Assembly (NCBI GenBank): GCA_003557765.1
Contig: PWNO01000069.1
Location: forward strand, 1 to 64,000
Reading direction: 5' to 3'
From: Bacteroidales bacterium
GTDB taxonomy: Bacteria; Bacteroidota; Bacteroidia; Bacteroidales; UBA7960
DNA length: 64,000 bases
In this document: positions 42,937-51,631 of the stretch, one piece after another
How positions within the stretch are numbered: position 1 is the first letter of the stretch
How the letters are laid out: every line of letters starts with the position of its first letter
Translations under genes and position numbers: made by a program
Notes under the pieces: model-generated
The model's database searches: none
What the model saw: only the letters and a program-made list of their open reading frames with translations
What the model was told of the DNA's origin: nothing

Positions 42937-43386
42937 TTATAAATGGTCTTCAATTGCAGCAAGCAGGGTCTCCTTTTGTTGCACTCCGGTAAAACGTTCT
43001 ACCTCTTGACCATCGCGGAAGATGATTATCGTAGGAATGCTGCGCACACTATAACGCGCCGCCAGATTGCCATAGTCGTCGACGTCCACCTTGGTGATGT
43101 CGGCTACCTGATGAACCTCCGCAGCCAACTCTTCAAGGATCGGGCCCTGTACCCTGCAGGGTGCACACCAGGTTGCCCAAAAATCAACTAAAACCACGCC
43201 ACCGGCAATGGCTTCATCAAAGCGTACATCATCCAGGTGGATAATGTAATCAGATGATGCCCCATGATCCTTAGCGGCAGGTGATACAAATGCACTCACG
43301 CCTGCATGAATCACAAATGCCAGCACCAATACACCCAGAGCAACATAAATAGGTCTTACTTTCGTTTTTTTCCCAGTTTTTGTCAT
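42937..43386 (-). CDS. Membrane-anchored periplasmic thioredoxin-like protein
   Basis: This 149-residue protein starts from ATG 43386; a TTG seven codons earlier is unlikely. The basic MTKTGKKTKVR is followed by the membrane anchor PIYVALGVLVLAFVIHAGV and a periplasmic thioredoxin domain with WCAPC (VDFWATWCAPCRVQGP) and SIPTIIIF. It probably handles disulfide or sulfur-transfer reactions at the outer face of the inner membrane, receiving electrons from the cytoplasmic thioredoxin gene next to it. First gene of the three-gene thioredoxin/DUF6132 group. Confidence 0.87.
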   Translation of the reverse strand: MTKTGKKTKVRPIYVALGVLVLAFVIHAGVSAFVSPAAKDHGASSDYIIHLDDVRFDEAIAGGVVLVDFWATWCAPCRVQGPILEELAAEVHQVADITKVDVDDYGNLAARYSVRSIPTIIIFRDGQEVERFTGVQQKETLLAAIEDHL

Positions 43387-43540
43387 CTTGAAACGTTTAT
43401 TAAACAAATCAATGAAAAATTAATTAATTAACTCATTTATAATCAAACAAAAAGAATAATAAAATGTTTGATTATTTCGTCGCATAAAGATATGTAGATG
43501 TTTTGTTGCGGCAAAATATCGCGGTGTTAAAAATCCGTAA

Positions 43541-43569
43541 AGAAAAAGCCATGCCGCTGTGGGCATGGC
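43541..43569 (-). terminator. Intrinsic terminator of DHOD-like gene
   Basis: GCCATGCC (43548-43555) pairs perfectly with GGCATGGC (43562-43569). On the minus strand the stem is followed by TTTTTCT, 48 bp after the stop of the minus-strand enzyme gene. Confidence 0.85.
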
Positions 43570-43616
43570 CAATCATTCACTTCCGGCAAATTGATTGTTT
43601 AATGGATGGTGAATTG

Positions 43617-44603
43617 TTATTCGATGCCGGCGAAGTGTTTCATGAATTGAACCCGCATAAAAGCAGCAGGGTTTTTGGTCATCTTCTGGCTCATTTTGCC
43701 GCGGAAGTCATCAATTTTCTGATAGTTGTGGGTTTCCATCCAGGTTTTAAGCTCCTGGTGGATGGGATCGAGTTGAGTCAAGCCATTTTTATACAGTGTA
43801 GAGCACACCTGGACGGCTTTCGCTCCGGCAAGCAGCTGCTTGACCACTCCTTTGCCATCATGTACACCCGTTGAGGCGCAAAGATCCGTCTGCAGTTGTC
43901 CGGAAAGGATGGCGATCCATCGGAGGCTGAAACTGATCTCTTCCGGGTCACTGTAAAGGTGCGAAGCCTTGATGCGCATCTCATCCACATCGATATCAGG
44001 ATTAAAAAACCTGTTGAACAAGACAATCCCCTTGACGCCGGTCCAACTTAGTTTTTTTACCATGTTGGCTAGACCGCTAAAGTAGGAAGACAGTTTCAGA
44101 GATACAGGAATATTGACCTCCTTTTTCACTTTTTCTACTATATCAAAATAGATTTTCTCATAGTTCTTGGCTTCGATATCAACGGATGATGGCAACACGA
44201 ACACATTTAGCTCCAGGGCATCTGCCCCTGCTTTTTCAATGTTTTTTGCAAATGCTGGCCATTCCCGGGCAGAGGTGCAATTAATACTCGCGATTACCGG
44301 GATCGACAGTTTGCTTTTGGCCTCCTGGATCAGGTTGAGGTATTCATCCAGTGTTTGTTCACGCGCATAATTCCGGATATAATCTTCAGCTTCCGTGTAA
44401 GCACTTTGGGTATCTTCATAAGAGAACACCTTGCGCACTTCCACCTTGATTTGCTCTTCAAAAAGAGACTTAAGCACAACGGCGCCTGCACCTCTGGCGT
44501 CGATTTCTTCCAGGTTGTTCAGACTCTTTGTAAGGCCGCTACTGCCTACGATGACAGGGCTGCGCAGGGGCAAGCCCATATAGGTGGTAGATAGATCAAT
44601 CAT
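43617..44603 (-). CDS. Dihydroorotate dehydrogenase-like flavoprotein
   Basis: This 328-residue (beta/alpha)8 protein of the PyrD-like family has LSTTYMGLPLRSPVIVGSSG at the N-terminus, IPVIASINCTSAREW, PVSLKLSSYFSGLANM, GIVLFNRFF and CSTLYKNGL (FMN phosphate region). Such proteins are annotated as dihydroorotate dehydrogenase-like in anaerobes and Bacteroidota, but the genuine PyrD normally has other active-site residues, so the substrate may differ. It is monocistronic with its own terminator. Confidence 0.8.
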   Translation of the reverse strand: MIDLSTTYMGLPLRSPVIVGSSGLTKSLNNLEEIDARGAGAVVLKSLFEEQIKVEVRKVFSYEDTQSAYTEAEDYIRNYAREQTLDEYLNLIQEAKSKLSIPVIASINCTSAREWPAFAKNIEKAGADALELNVFVLPSSVDIEAKNYEKIYFDIVEKVKKEVNIPVSLKLSSYFSGLANMVKKLSWTGVKGIVLFNRFFNPDIDVDEMRIKASHLYSDPEEISFSLRWIAILSGQLQTDLCASTGVHDGKGVVKQLLAGAKAVQVCSTLYKNGLTQLDPIHQELKTWMETHNYQKIDDFRGKMSQKMTKNPAAFMRVQFMKHFAGIE

Positions 44604-44647
44604 GGATTATGTATTTTTGTGATGGTAAAACGGTGTTTTTACAGAGG

Positions 44648-44679
44648 CAAACCTACATACATTTTGGCAATTTCACAAT
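44648..44679 (-). promoter_or_regulatory. Candidate promoter for DHOD-like gene
   Basis: On the minus strand, ATTG (44676-44679) precedes an exact -7 box TAGGTTTG (44648-44655) by 20 bp, about 45 nt before the ATG at 44603. Confidence 0.45.
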
Positions 44680-44781
44680 AAAAAAATATGGAATCAGCGA
44701 TGGAGTTCCCCTTGTAGTGCTTAAACAAGGTGTTGTGTGGGCAAATTATCAGGAAAACCAAGTTAAAAAACAGGGATTTCG

Positions 44782-44789
44782 TACCTTTG
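44782..44789 (+). promoter_or_regulatory. -7 box (TACCTTTG)
   Basis: An exact TAnnTTTG match lies 80 bp before the kinase start at 44869. Confidence 0.45.
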
Positions 44790-44868
44790 TGCGCCCAAAA
44801 TCATTTCAAATAAAAAAAGTAATCTGCATGATTCTTTTCATGCAGTTAAAGGTTATATTTTCCCGCGT

Positions 44869-46404
44869 ATGGCGCAAGATCCTTCCATCTCTATCGTACA
44901 CACCCACGAGCAACCTGCTGCCTTGCATTACAGCTTCCGCAACCTGATGGAGCCCTTGCTGGTTATATTTAACAAAGCAGCAAGCATGGTATTGCGCAAC
45001 AGGGACTTCTATATCGCTTATAGCATTCCCGGCGGCGTTTACGGATATTTTAAGGATTATCATGTCAGTGCACATGACCTGAAGCAGATTGCCGGGCGCA
45101 TCCACCAGATCATTGAACGCGGTGATCATTTCCGGCATCAGGTACTTCCATCTGAAAAAATCAGGCGGTATTTTGAACATACCAACCGCAGCGACATCAT
45201 CCAGCTTCTGGAATCCAATCCCGACAATGAACACATCACCGGCTTAAGGCTGGCACAGGTTGATGGTTTTGGCGAGCTGCTGGTAAACCACGTGCAGGAA
45301 AACCATGACAAGCTGAAGTATTTTAAGTTGCTTCCGTTTCGCGAGGGCTTTTTCCTGGTCGCCGACCATGACTTTTTTTTACGCGCCATGCCCTCGGGGG
45401 GAGAGCAAAGCAAGTATTTCGCCTATTTCGAAGAGGCTGAAGACACCATGAAACATCTCGGGATCGCCAACTTTGCCGAGCTGAATGACGTAATCCGCCA
45501 ACAGCGCCTTCCCGAATTCATCAAACTGGCTGAGGCATGGCAGACCAGACGAATCACACAGATTGCCGACGACATTGCTGGCCACCATAAGCAGCCACGT
45601 TTAATTTTCATAGCTGGCCCTACCAGTTCAGGTAAAACCACCACAGCTAACAGGCTGAAGATTGAATTACAAGTAATGAAAAAAGAGGTGTTGATCCTCT
45701 CGCTCGACAACTATTATTTGCCCCATAGCGTCATACCGGATGATCCCAATACCGGGCTGAAAAACTTTGAGCTGATCACCGCTCTTGACCTCGAACTTTT
45801 TAGGAATAACATTAATGACCTGATGGCAGGCAAGGCGGTCAACCTGCCCAAATACCATTTCGATGGCAAAGGGGCGATCCCCGAAGAAAAAAATACCAGT
45901 ATCACTGATGACACCTATGTCATTGTGGAAGGAATACACGGGCTGAATCCGGATCTATGGAAAGACATGGTGGATGTGGAATCCTACCGCCTCTACGTAT
46001 CAGCCCTAAGCACCCTGAACATCCATGATCACCTTCCACTTTCCACATCGGATCATCGCCTGATCCGCAGGCTGGTGAGAGACCACCTTTTCCGGGGCTA
46101 CAGCTTTAACGAAACGATTAAACGTTGGCCGGACGTGATGCGCAATGAGTATCAGAGCATCTTTCCATTCCAGGAAAGTGCCCATGCCATCTTAAACTCG
46201 GCACTGATATACGAACCTGCCGTGTTCTCTCATTATGCACCGGCAGTAGCCTTGCCGGAAAAGGCAGAAAATGAGCAGATCCGCGAAGAGGTTAACAGAC
46301 TGAACCGCATCCTCTCGTTACTTATTCCCATCGATCCCAAAGACATCCCACCCACATCGGTCCTGCGCGAATTTATTGGTGGCAGCAGTTTTCAGTATTC
46401 TTAG
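44869..46404 (+). CDS. Uridine-kinase-like nucleoside kinase, short N-terminus
   Basis: This 511-residue protein of the Bacteroidota nucleoside kinase family phosphorylates uridine or related nucleosides. The P-loop is IFIAGPTSSGKTTTAN (about 246-261), followed by LILSLDNYYLP and LNIHDHLPLSTSDHRLIRR, as in uridine kinases. The preceding 240 residues resemble a threonyl-tRNA synthetase-like second domain (YHVSAHDLKQIAGRIHQII). Relatives, as I recall them, carry an additional N-terminal TGS domain that is missing here. The frame is open some way upstream without ATG, so the true start could be earlier. Confidence 0.85.
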   Translation: MAQDPSISIVHTHEQPAALHYSFRNLMEPLLVIFNKAASMVLRNRDFYIAYSIPGGVYGYFKDYHVSAHDLKQIAGRIHQIIERGDHFRHQVLPSEKIRRYFEHTNRSDIIQLLESNPDNEHITGLRLAQVDGFGELLVNHVQENHDKLKYFKLLPFREGFFLVADHDFFLRAMPSGGEQSKYFAYFEEAEDTMKHLGIANFAELNDVIRQQRLPEFIKLAEAWQTRRITQIADDIAGHHKQPRLIFIAGPTSSGKTTTANRLKIELQVMKKEVLILSLDNYYLPHSVIPDDPNTGLKNFELITALDLELFRNNINDLMAGKAVNLPKYHFDGKGAIPEEKNTSITDDTYVIVEGIHGLNPDLWKDMVDVESYRLYVSALSTLNIHDHLPLSTSDHRLIRRLVRDHLFRGYSFNETIKRWPDVMRNEYQSIFPFQESAHAILNSALIYEPAVFSHYAPAVALPEKAENEQIREEVNRLNRILSLLIPIDPKDIPPTSVLREFIGGSSFQYS

Positions 46405-46597
46405 CCACAAAACGCAAGCTGAACGGATTTGTCCTTCGAGGACAGTAATAATCACAAGGCAGAGCAACACTTCAGCTTTGCAAAAAACCAAAAAAAGTGT
46501 CAGGCCATTAAACAAATGTTTACGGTGCTGGTTTTTTTTATATCTTGCGCCCCAATTTAAAACAGAATTGCGCACCCCTAACCAAAAAGATCCTATT

Positions 46598-47830
46598 ATG
46601 CGAAAAATGTTTTTGATGGTCGCATGGCTTGTGGCGACCTCCACTTTGCTGCAGGCAGGTGGTTATGAAGTAAGCCTTCACGGCCAGCGACAAGTTGGCA
46701 TGGGGCTGATTGGCACTTCACTCAGCCTGGATGCCAGTGCAGCCTTTAACAATCCTGGTGCCTTGGCTATGATGCCAGGACAACTCAGTGTGGTTGGCGG
46801 AATAAACGGTGTTTTTGCCAGCACCGCCTTCCAAATGGAAAAACCATCGGTTTATCAGGCAAAGACCGATAATCCGCTAAGTACACCCTTTCATTTTTAC
46901 GCTGCCGGGATGCTGACCGACAGGCTTGCGGCCGGCATTGCAGTCAACACCCCTTATGGCAACAGCCTGGAGTGGGAAGATGCCTGGGCAGGTCGTTTCC
47001 TGATACAGAATATTTCGTTGATGGCGATCACGGTACAACCCACGCTGTCCTTCCGGATCACGGATATGCTTTCTGTTGGTGCCGGCTTTGTATATGCATA
47101 CGGAGCCGTTGACCTTGAGCGGGCACTCCCGATCGAGGGGCCTGACGGCGAAGCGAGGCTCCACATTGAAGGAAGCACGGGCAATTACGGATTTAATGCA
47201 GGCATCCAGTTTGCGCACCCGGCCGGCTTTCAGGCGGGCCTGAGTTATCGCTCGCAGATAGACATGGAGGTAGAAGGCGGCGACGCCTTGTTCTCCAACA
47301 TCCCTTCGTCCCTGTCAACAGCATTTCCGGCAAACAACAAGGTAGACGTCAGCCTTCCCCTGCCGGCAAACCTTGACTTTGGCCTCTCCTACCGAGCCAC
47401 TCCGGACCTGCTCGTTGGCATGGCATTACACTATGTCTTTTGGGGAGCATACGATGAGCTGGTATTTGACTTCGAAGAAAACACAGCGAGCCTGCCAGAC
47501 AGTTACAATCAACGCGATTACAGCAACACGCTGATCATCAGGGCAGGAGGTGAATACCGGGTCACCCCCGAAATCTACCTGAGAGCTGGTGGCTATTTCG
47601 ACCCCACACCGGTAAACAGCGATTTCTTTTCACCCGAAACACCAAGCCTCGATAACCTGGCCTTCACGGGAGGGGTTTCCTTTTTACCGATACCTGAATT
47701 AAGCATCGACGCCAGCCTGCTTTATATCATTGGCCTGGAGGAAGACATGCGGTACACGCCTGAAAATTTCGGCGGAACCTATTCAACCAGAATTATCATC
47801 CCTGGTATTGGCATCTCCTATCAACTGTAA
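46598..47830 (+). CDS. OmpP1/FadL family outer membrane transporter
   Basis: This 410-residue protein starts from ATG 46598, giving a clean signal peptide MRKMFLMVAWLVATSTLLQAG. The frame runs back to 46376 without a signal. GMGLIGTSLSLDASAAFNNPGALAMM holds the NPG hatch motif, and the rest alternates barrel strands (PFHFYAAGMLTDRLAAGI, LDFGLSYRATPDLLVGM, IIIPGIGISYQL). Family members carry hydrophobic compounds such as long-chain fatty acids across the outer membrane. It is 22 bp upstream of a GDSL lipoprotein, suggesting lipid uptake. Confidence 0.88.
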   Translation: MRKMFLMVAWLVATSTLLQAGGYEVSLHGQRQVGMGLIGTSLSLDASAAFNNPGALAMMPGQLSVVGGINGVFASTAFQMEKPSVYQAKTDNPLSTPFHFYAAGMLTDRLAAGIAVNTPYGNSLEWEDAWAGRFLIQNISLMAITVQPTLSFRITDMLSVGAGFVYAYGAVDLERALPIEGPDGEARLHIEGSTGNYGFNAGIQFAHPAGFQAGLSYRSQIDMEVEGGDALFSNIPSSLSTAFPANNKVDVSLPLPANLDFGLSYRATPDLLVGMALHYVFWGAYDELVFDFEENTASLPDSYNQRDYSNTLIIRAGGEYRVTPEIYLRAGGYFDPTPVNSDFFSPETPSLDNLAFTGGVSFLPIPELSIDASLLYIIGLEEDMRYTPENFGGTYSTRIIIPGIGISYQL

Positions 47831-47852
47831 AATCTTAAAAATTACCATAACC

Positions 47853-49136
47853 ATGAGAAAAACACAAATGATACCACTGATCTTGCTTTTCCTTGGCGGA
47901 CTCCTTATCAGCTGTGATGCCGATATCGACGCATTCAGTCCTGACCCTGGCGAAGCAGATTTCACCACCTTTGTTTCACTGGGCAACTCACTCACGGCTG
48001 GATTCATGGATGGAGAACTTTACCGTGAAGGGCAACACAACTCACTGGCCAATGTCATGGCCGGGCAATTCATGCACACCGGGCTGGAAGGTTTTAATCA
48101 ACCACTGATGCATGATGACATCGGTTTTGGCAATCGGCTGATCCTGGTAGAAGCAGACGGGCAGCCACTGCCGGTGCCCCAGGGAGGTACACCAAACCCC
48201 GAAAATTATCAAAACATATACAACGCAGCGGGTCCATTCCATAACCTGGGCGTGCCCGGTGCCAGAGTACAGCATCTGCTTTTTGAAGGTTATGCAACAC
48301 TCAATCCTTATTATCAAAGGTTCGCCGCCAACATTGCCACCAGCAGCATCATTGGTGATGCCCTTGCACTGAATCCCAGCTTCTTTTCCTTGTGGATTGG
48401 AAACAATGACATTCTGGCCTATGCGCTGGACGGCGGAGAAGGTGAGAACATTTTGCCACCAGATAATTTTGGTGTTGCCTACCAGGCCCTTTTGCAGCAA
48501 CTTACCCAGGGCGGTGCCCTGGGAGTCACGGCCAACATCCCAAACATCACAGAGATCCCGTTTTTTGCCACCGTGCCGTACAATGCCTTGCTATTGACTG
48601 ACCCAAATGTGGTGGCCCTGCTCAATAGCGCGTATGCAGAAGCACCCCACATCAACTTTGAGATTGGCCCCAACCCCCTGGTGGTTTCCGATCCTGATCA
48701 CCTGGCCGGCATTCGCCAGCTGGAAGAGGATGAACTTGTACTGCTCTCCGCACTGAACGGAATCAGCAATGAAGGATGGGGGAGCCAGGTGCCCCTCGGC
48801 GGCGAGTATTATTTGAGCACCAAACAGATCGAACATGTCACCAGCCACGTGGAAGCCTATAACATGATCATCAGCGAAACGGCGAGCAATTTCAACATTG
48901 CCGTGACCGACGTGAATCAGCTGCTGAAAGATGCCGAACCAGGCATCTATTTTGACGCCATCGCCTTTAATACAGATTTCATAAGTGGAGGCGTCTTTTC
49001 CCTGGATGGTATTCACCTGTCGGCCAGAGGATATGCCATCGTAGCCAACGCCTTCATCGAGGCCATCAATAGCCAGTACCAGGCAAGCGTACCGAAGGTG
49101 GCCATTGGCAACTACCCGGGGATCCAGTTCCCATAA
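47853..49136 (+). CDS. SGNH/GDSL hydrolase lipoprotein
   Basis: This 427-residue lipoprotein starts from ATG 47853. The lipobox LLISC has Cys21, followed by DADID. Block I is VSLGNSLTAGFMDG with the nucleophile serine; FSLWIGNNDIL is block III; and SLDGIHLSARGYAIVANAF gives the catalytic Asp and His. It probably cleaves ester bonds of lipids or acylated polymers at the cell surface. Cotranscription with the FadL-like gene (22-bp gap) suggests that it releases fatty acids for that porin. Confidence 0.87.
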   Translation: MRKTQMIPLILLFLGGLLISCDADIDAFSPDPGEADFTTFVSLGNSLTAGFMDGELYREGQHNSLANVMAGQFMHTGLEGFNQPLMHDDIGFGNRLILVEADGQPLPVPQGGTPNPENYQNIYNAAGPFHNLGVPGARVQHLLFEGYATLNPYYQRFAANIATSSIIGDALALNPSFFSLWIGNNDILAYALDGGEGENILPPDNFGVAYQALLQQLTQGGALGVTANIPNITEIPFFATVPYNALLLTDPNVVALLNSAYAEAPHINFEIGPNPLVVSDPDHLAGIRQLEEDELVLLSALNGISNEGWGSQVPLGGEYYLSTKQIEHVTSHVEAYNMIISETASNFNIAVTDVNQLLKDAEPGIYFDAIAFNTDFISGGVFSLDGIHLSARGYAIVANAFIEAINSQYQASVPKVAIGNYPGIQFP

Positions 49137-49210
49137 CTTTTTCCGCCGGAAAGACCAGGTGCTGTCCCTGCTGACATCAAACCCCGTTTACACTCAAAGT
49201 TCGGCGCACA

Positions 49211-49260
49211 AAAAACCCCGGATGCGGCTTTTGCACTTAAAAGCTGTATCCGGGGTTATT
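49211..49260. terminator. Bidirectional terminator, long hairpin
   Basis: ACCCCGGAT (49216-49224) and ATCCGGGGT (49249-49257) form the base. Inner GCTTTT/AAAAGC extends it to about 17 bp with G-U pairs. The A-run at 49211-49216 becomes a U-run on the minus strand, and TTATTT follows on the plus strand. It ends both the GDSL and the nitroreductase transcripts. Confidence 0.85.
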
Positions 49261-49273
49261 TATGGCCAAGGGG

Positions 49274-50032
49274 TTATTCCTCGTTATTCATAAACCCTTG
49301 GTCTTCGATGGCATCAAGGAACACCTTGCTGAAATGGACGTTGTCCTTTTTGGTGTACCGTTTAAAGGTGAATATCTGGGCCAGGTTTTCCAGCTGGTTT
49401 TCTTCAATCAGTTTGCCCGTAAGCGGCAGACTTTCCTTGTACTTGTATATGCGGTCAATGTCCTCAGATGAATAATCCTTGTAAATTTCCTGATGCACCA
49501 CGCCTTCGGCAGGAAGCCTGTCGACCTGCTCCGGATCTTCATTGGGGTAACCCACCACGACAGTGGTTACAGGTACCACCCCTTCAGGGAGATCAAAAAA
49601 GTCAATGAGCTTATCAGCCTGGTAGATAGTCGGCCCGAGGTAACATATGCCCAGACCGTGCGCCTCTGCAGCCACACATACGTTTTGTGCCACAAGCAAG
49701 GCATCAATGGCGGCAGTGAAGAATGACAAGAAGTTGTCATAGCCCGGGTCGGCATCGCGCTGCCTGCACCACTTGTTGAAACGATTAAAGTCTGCGCAAA
49801 AGGTAAGAGTCACAGGCGCCTGTTCAACCATCTGCTGGCCAAAATGCAACTTGCACAACTCCTTTCGTCGTTGCGCATCTTTGGTCACAATGACAGAATA
49901 GACCTGCATGTTGCCGGTGGTAGAGGCACGAAAGCCTGCTTCCAGGATCTCATCCAGGATATGATCATCGATGGGGTCGGTCTTGTAATTGCGGATGGTC
50001 TTATGGTTTAGCAATGTCTTGATGGTTTCCAT
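49274..50032 (-). CDS. Nitroreductase family flavoprotein
   Basis: This 252-residue FMN enzyme of the NfsA/FRP-like group has the N-terminal HKTIRNYKTDPIDDHILDEIL and FRASTTGNMQVYS (FMN contacts), then AAIDALLVAQNVCVAAEAHGLGICYLGP and VVPVTTVVVGYPNEDP. It would reduce nitro compounds, quinones or flavin with NADPH. The natural substrate is unknown. It lies on the same strand as, but 149 bp after, the polysaccharide genes, so it may have its own promoter. Confidence 0.88.
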   Translation of the reverse strand: METIKTLLNHKTIRNYKTDPIDDHILDEILEAGFRASTTGNMQVYSVIVTKDAQRRKELCKLHFGQQMVEQAPVTLTFCADFNRFNKWCRQRDADPGYDNFLSFFTAAIDALLVAQNVCVAAEAHGLGICYLGPTIYQADKLIDFFDLPEGVVPVTTVVVGYPNEDPEQVDRLPAEGVVHQEIYKDYSSEDIDRIYKYKESLPLTGKLIEENQLENLAQIFTFKRYTKKDNVHFSKVFLDAIEDQGFMNNEE

Positions 50033-50180
50033 AAAGTAGCGTTTTCAGTTTTCGATCGGTGTTGTTTGGCAGCAAAAGTAAGGGTTTATTGCTGTCTTTA
50101 CAAATACCGCATCAGGATTGTGGGAGGAATACTTCACACAGCTGTCCGGATCATCAGGGGGAGGTCGTTCTGCGGTTGTT

Positions 50181-51626
50181 TCAAGCGCTTGCAGCAGGTT
50201 TTGTCCCTTCAATACGTTTGTCGAAAAAGACATCCATGGCCACGAGTATGGCCATCATGCCCCAGAAGGGCACGGATGCCTTGTCGGTATCGAGAAAGTT
50301 ATTCAAAAAACCATGTGTAAAATAGGTGATGAAGCCCAGGGTAAGGCTCAACGCAATGAGTCGCAACTCTCGTGTGGGTGCCTTTTTGTACAATTTGACG
50401 CCGGTAGCCAGTACGGCCAGGGCAAGCGCCACAAAGGAAACCATGCCGGGCATACCGCTCTCAGACAGCGGGCCAAAATATTCGCTGTGTGCATTACCCA
50501 GATCGCCAAAATGGGTGGTGATAATGGTGTAGTCTTCCGATCGCTGGAAGGGCGCATAGACAAACTGGTAAGTTCCCGGACCCCAACCCAGCACGGGGCG
50601 CTCTTCAAACATCCGGTAGGCTGATCGCCAGCGGTTGATGCGTTCCAGATTAGAGGCATCGGTGGTGATGTTGGAGGCTGAGCGGATATGTTCGGCAAAG
50701 TCGGCCGACGACTCCTGTTGGTTACGCTCAAGATACATCACGATCTCAGCCTGGAAAAGATAGCCCACGCTGACAAGCAGCACCACAAGGGCCATCAGGA
50801 ACCTAAACCTGAGACGAAATGCAAGGATAATTAGTCCGACAGCAGCCACCATCAAGCTCAGCCAGCTGGCCCTGCTGTAACTAAATAAGATACCCATGCA
50901 CAGCACCAAAAACACAAGCAAAGCCATTCTTCTACTGAATACGCTGTTGGACCTGTTGAAGGTCATCACAGCAAAATAGGGGGCCACTAATGCCAGCACA
51001 GCCGAATATTGCGTGTGGTCATTAAAAAATGGATGGACAGCCCATACGTTCATCTGGCGCTCAAAGCCAACAGTGGCGTGTTTAGCAGTGGCAATGATGA
51101 CCACGATCACCAGAGCAGCTCCGAATAGCCACATGAACTGCTGCATCCGCCTGGGGTTTCTAAACATATAGATTCCCACAAAGAAAAAAGTGATCACAAA
51201 CCACATGCGGGCGACGAAAAATTTGGCTGAGACGACGAAGAGTTCACTCGAAATGGTGGTTATCAGCATCCATGATAAATTAATGATCAGAAAAATGGTC
51301 ACCGGATGCCGTAATATTTTCCTGTCGTAGTGTCCCTCATACAAGATACGCACTATGAAAAGCAGGAGGATGGCTACCATGATAGGTTCCGTAGGCATAT
51401 TTACCGTGAAACCAAACTGATCAAAGCGCAGGTTGATGGATAGGGGCGTAAGGAAGGCCAGGATGAGGATTAGCTTATCAAGCGAAAAGAAAAACAGCAG
51501 CATGATGCCCAGGGCGAAAGGCAGGGCATTGAGCAGGTACACCTCATGCAGGATCAAGTATATATTGACCGTCGCAAACAGCAGGCTGCCTGCATAGAAC
51601 CATATCAGCTTGTTTCCCGGTACCAC
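50181..51626 (-). CDS. O-antigen ligase/polymerase family membrane protein
   Basis: This 481-residue protein has 11-12 hydrophobic segments and the Wzy/WaaL-type periplasmic loop (ERINRWRSAYRMFEERPVLGWGPGTYQ, read in parts, then HSEYFGPLSESGMPG). It would polymerise lipid-linked repeat units or ligate O-polysaccharide. GTG 51626 is the start, 5 bp after the stop of the chain-length gene upstream, so the two are translated together. A ligase versus polymerase role cannot be told from sequence. Confidence 0.82.
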   Translation of the reverse strand: MVPGNKLIWFYAGSLLFATVNIYLILHEVYLLNALPFALGIMLLFFFSLDKLILILAFLTPLSINLRFDQFGFTVNMPTEPIMVAILLLFIVRILYEGHYDRKILRHPVTIFLIINLSWMLITTISSELFVVSAKFFVARMWFVITFFFVGIYMFRNPRRMQQFMWLFGAALVIVVIIATAKHATVGFERQMNVWAVHPFFNDHTQYSAVLALVAPYFAVMTFNRSNSVFSRRMALLVFLVLCMGILFSYSRASWLSLMVAAVGLIILAFRLRFRFLMALVVLLVSVGYLFQAEIVMYLERNQQESSADFAEHIRSASNITTDASNLERINRWRSAYRMFEERPVLGWGPGTYQFVYAPFQRSEDYTIITTHFGDLGNAHSEYFGPLSESGMPGMVSFVALALAVLATGVKLYKKAPTRELRLIALSLTLGFITYFTHGFLNNFLDTDKASVPFWGMMAILVAMDVFFDKRIEGTKPAASA

Positions 51627-51631
51627 GCGAA

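Noticed and set aside
46376..46597. Earlier start for the FadL-like gene
   Set aside because: It would bury the signal peptide; ATG 46598 gives a clean one.
47730..47852. Earlier start for the GDSL lipoprotein
   Set aside because: It would overlap the FadL gene and place the lipobox far inside.
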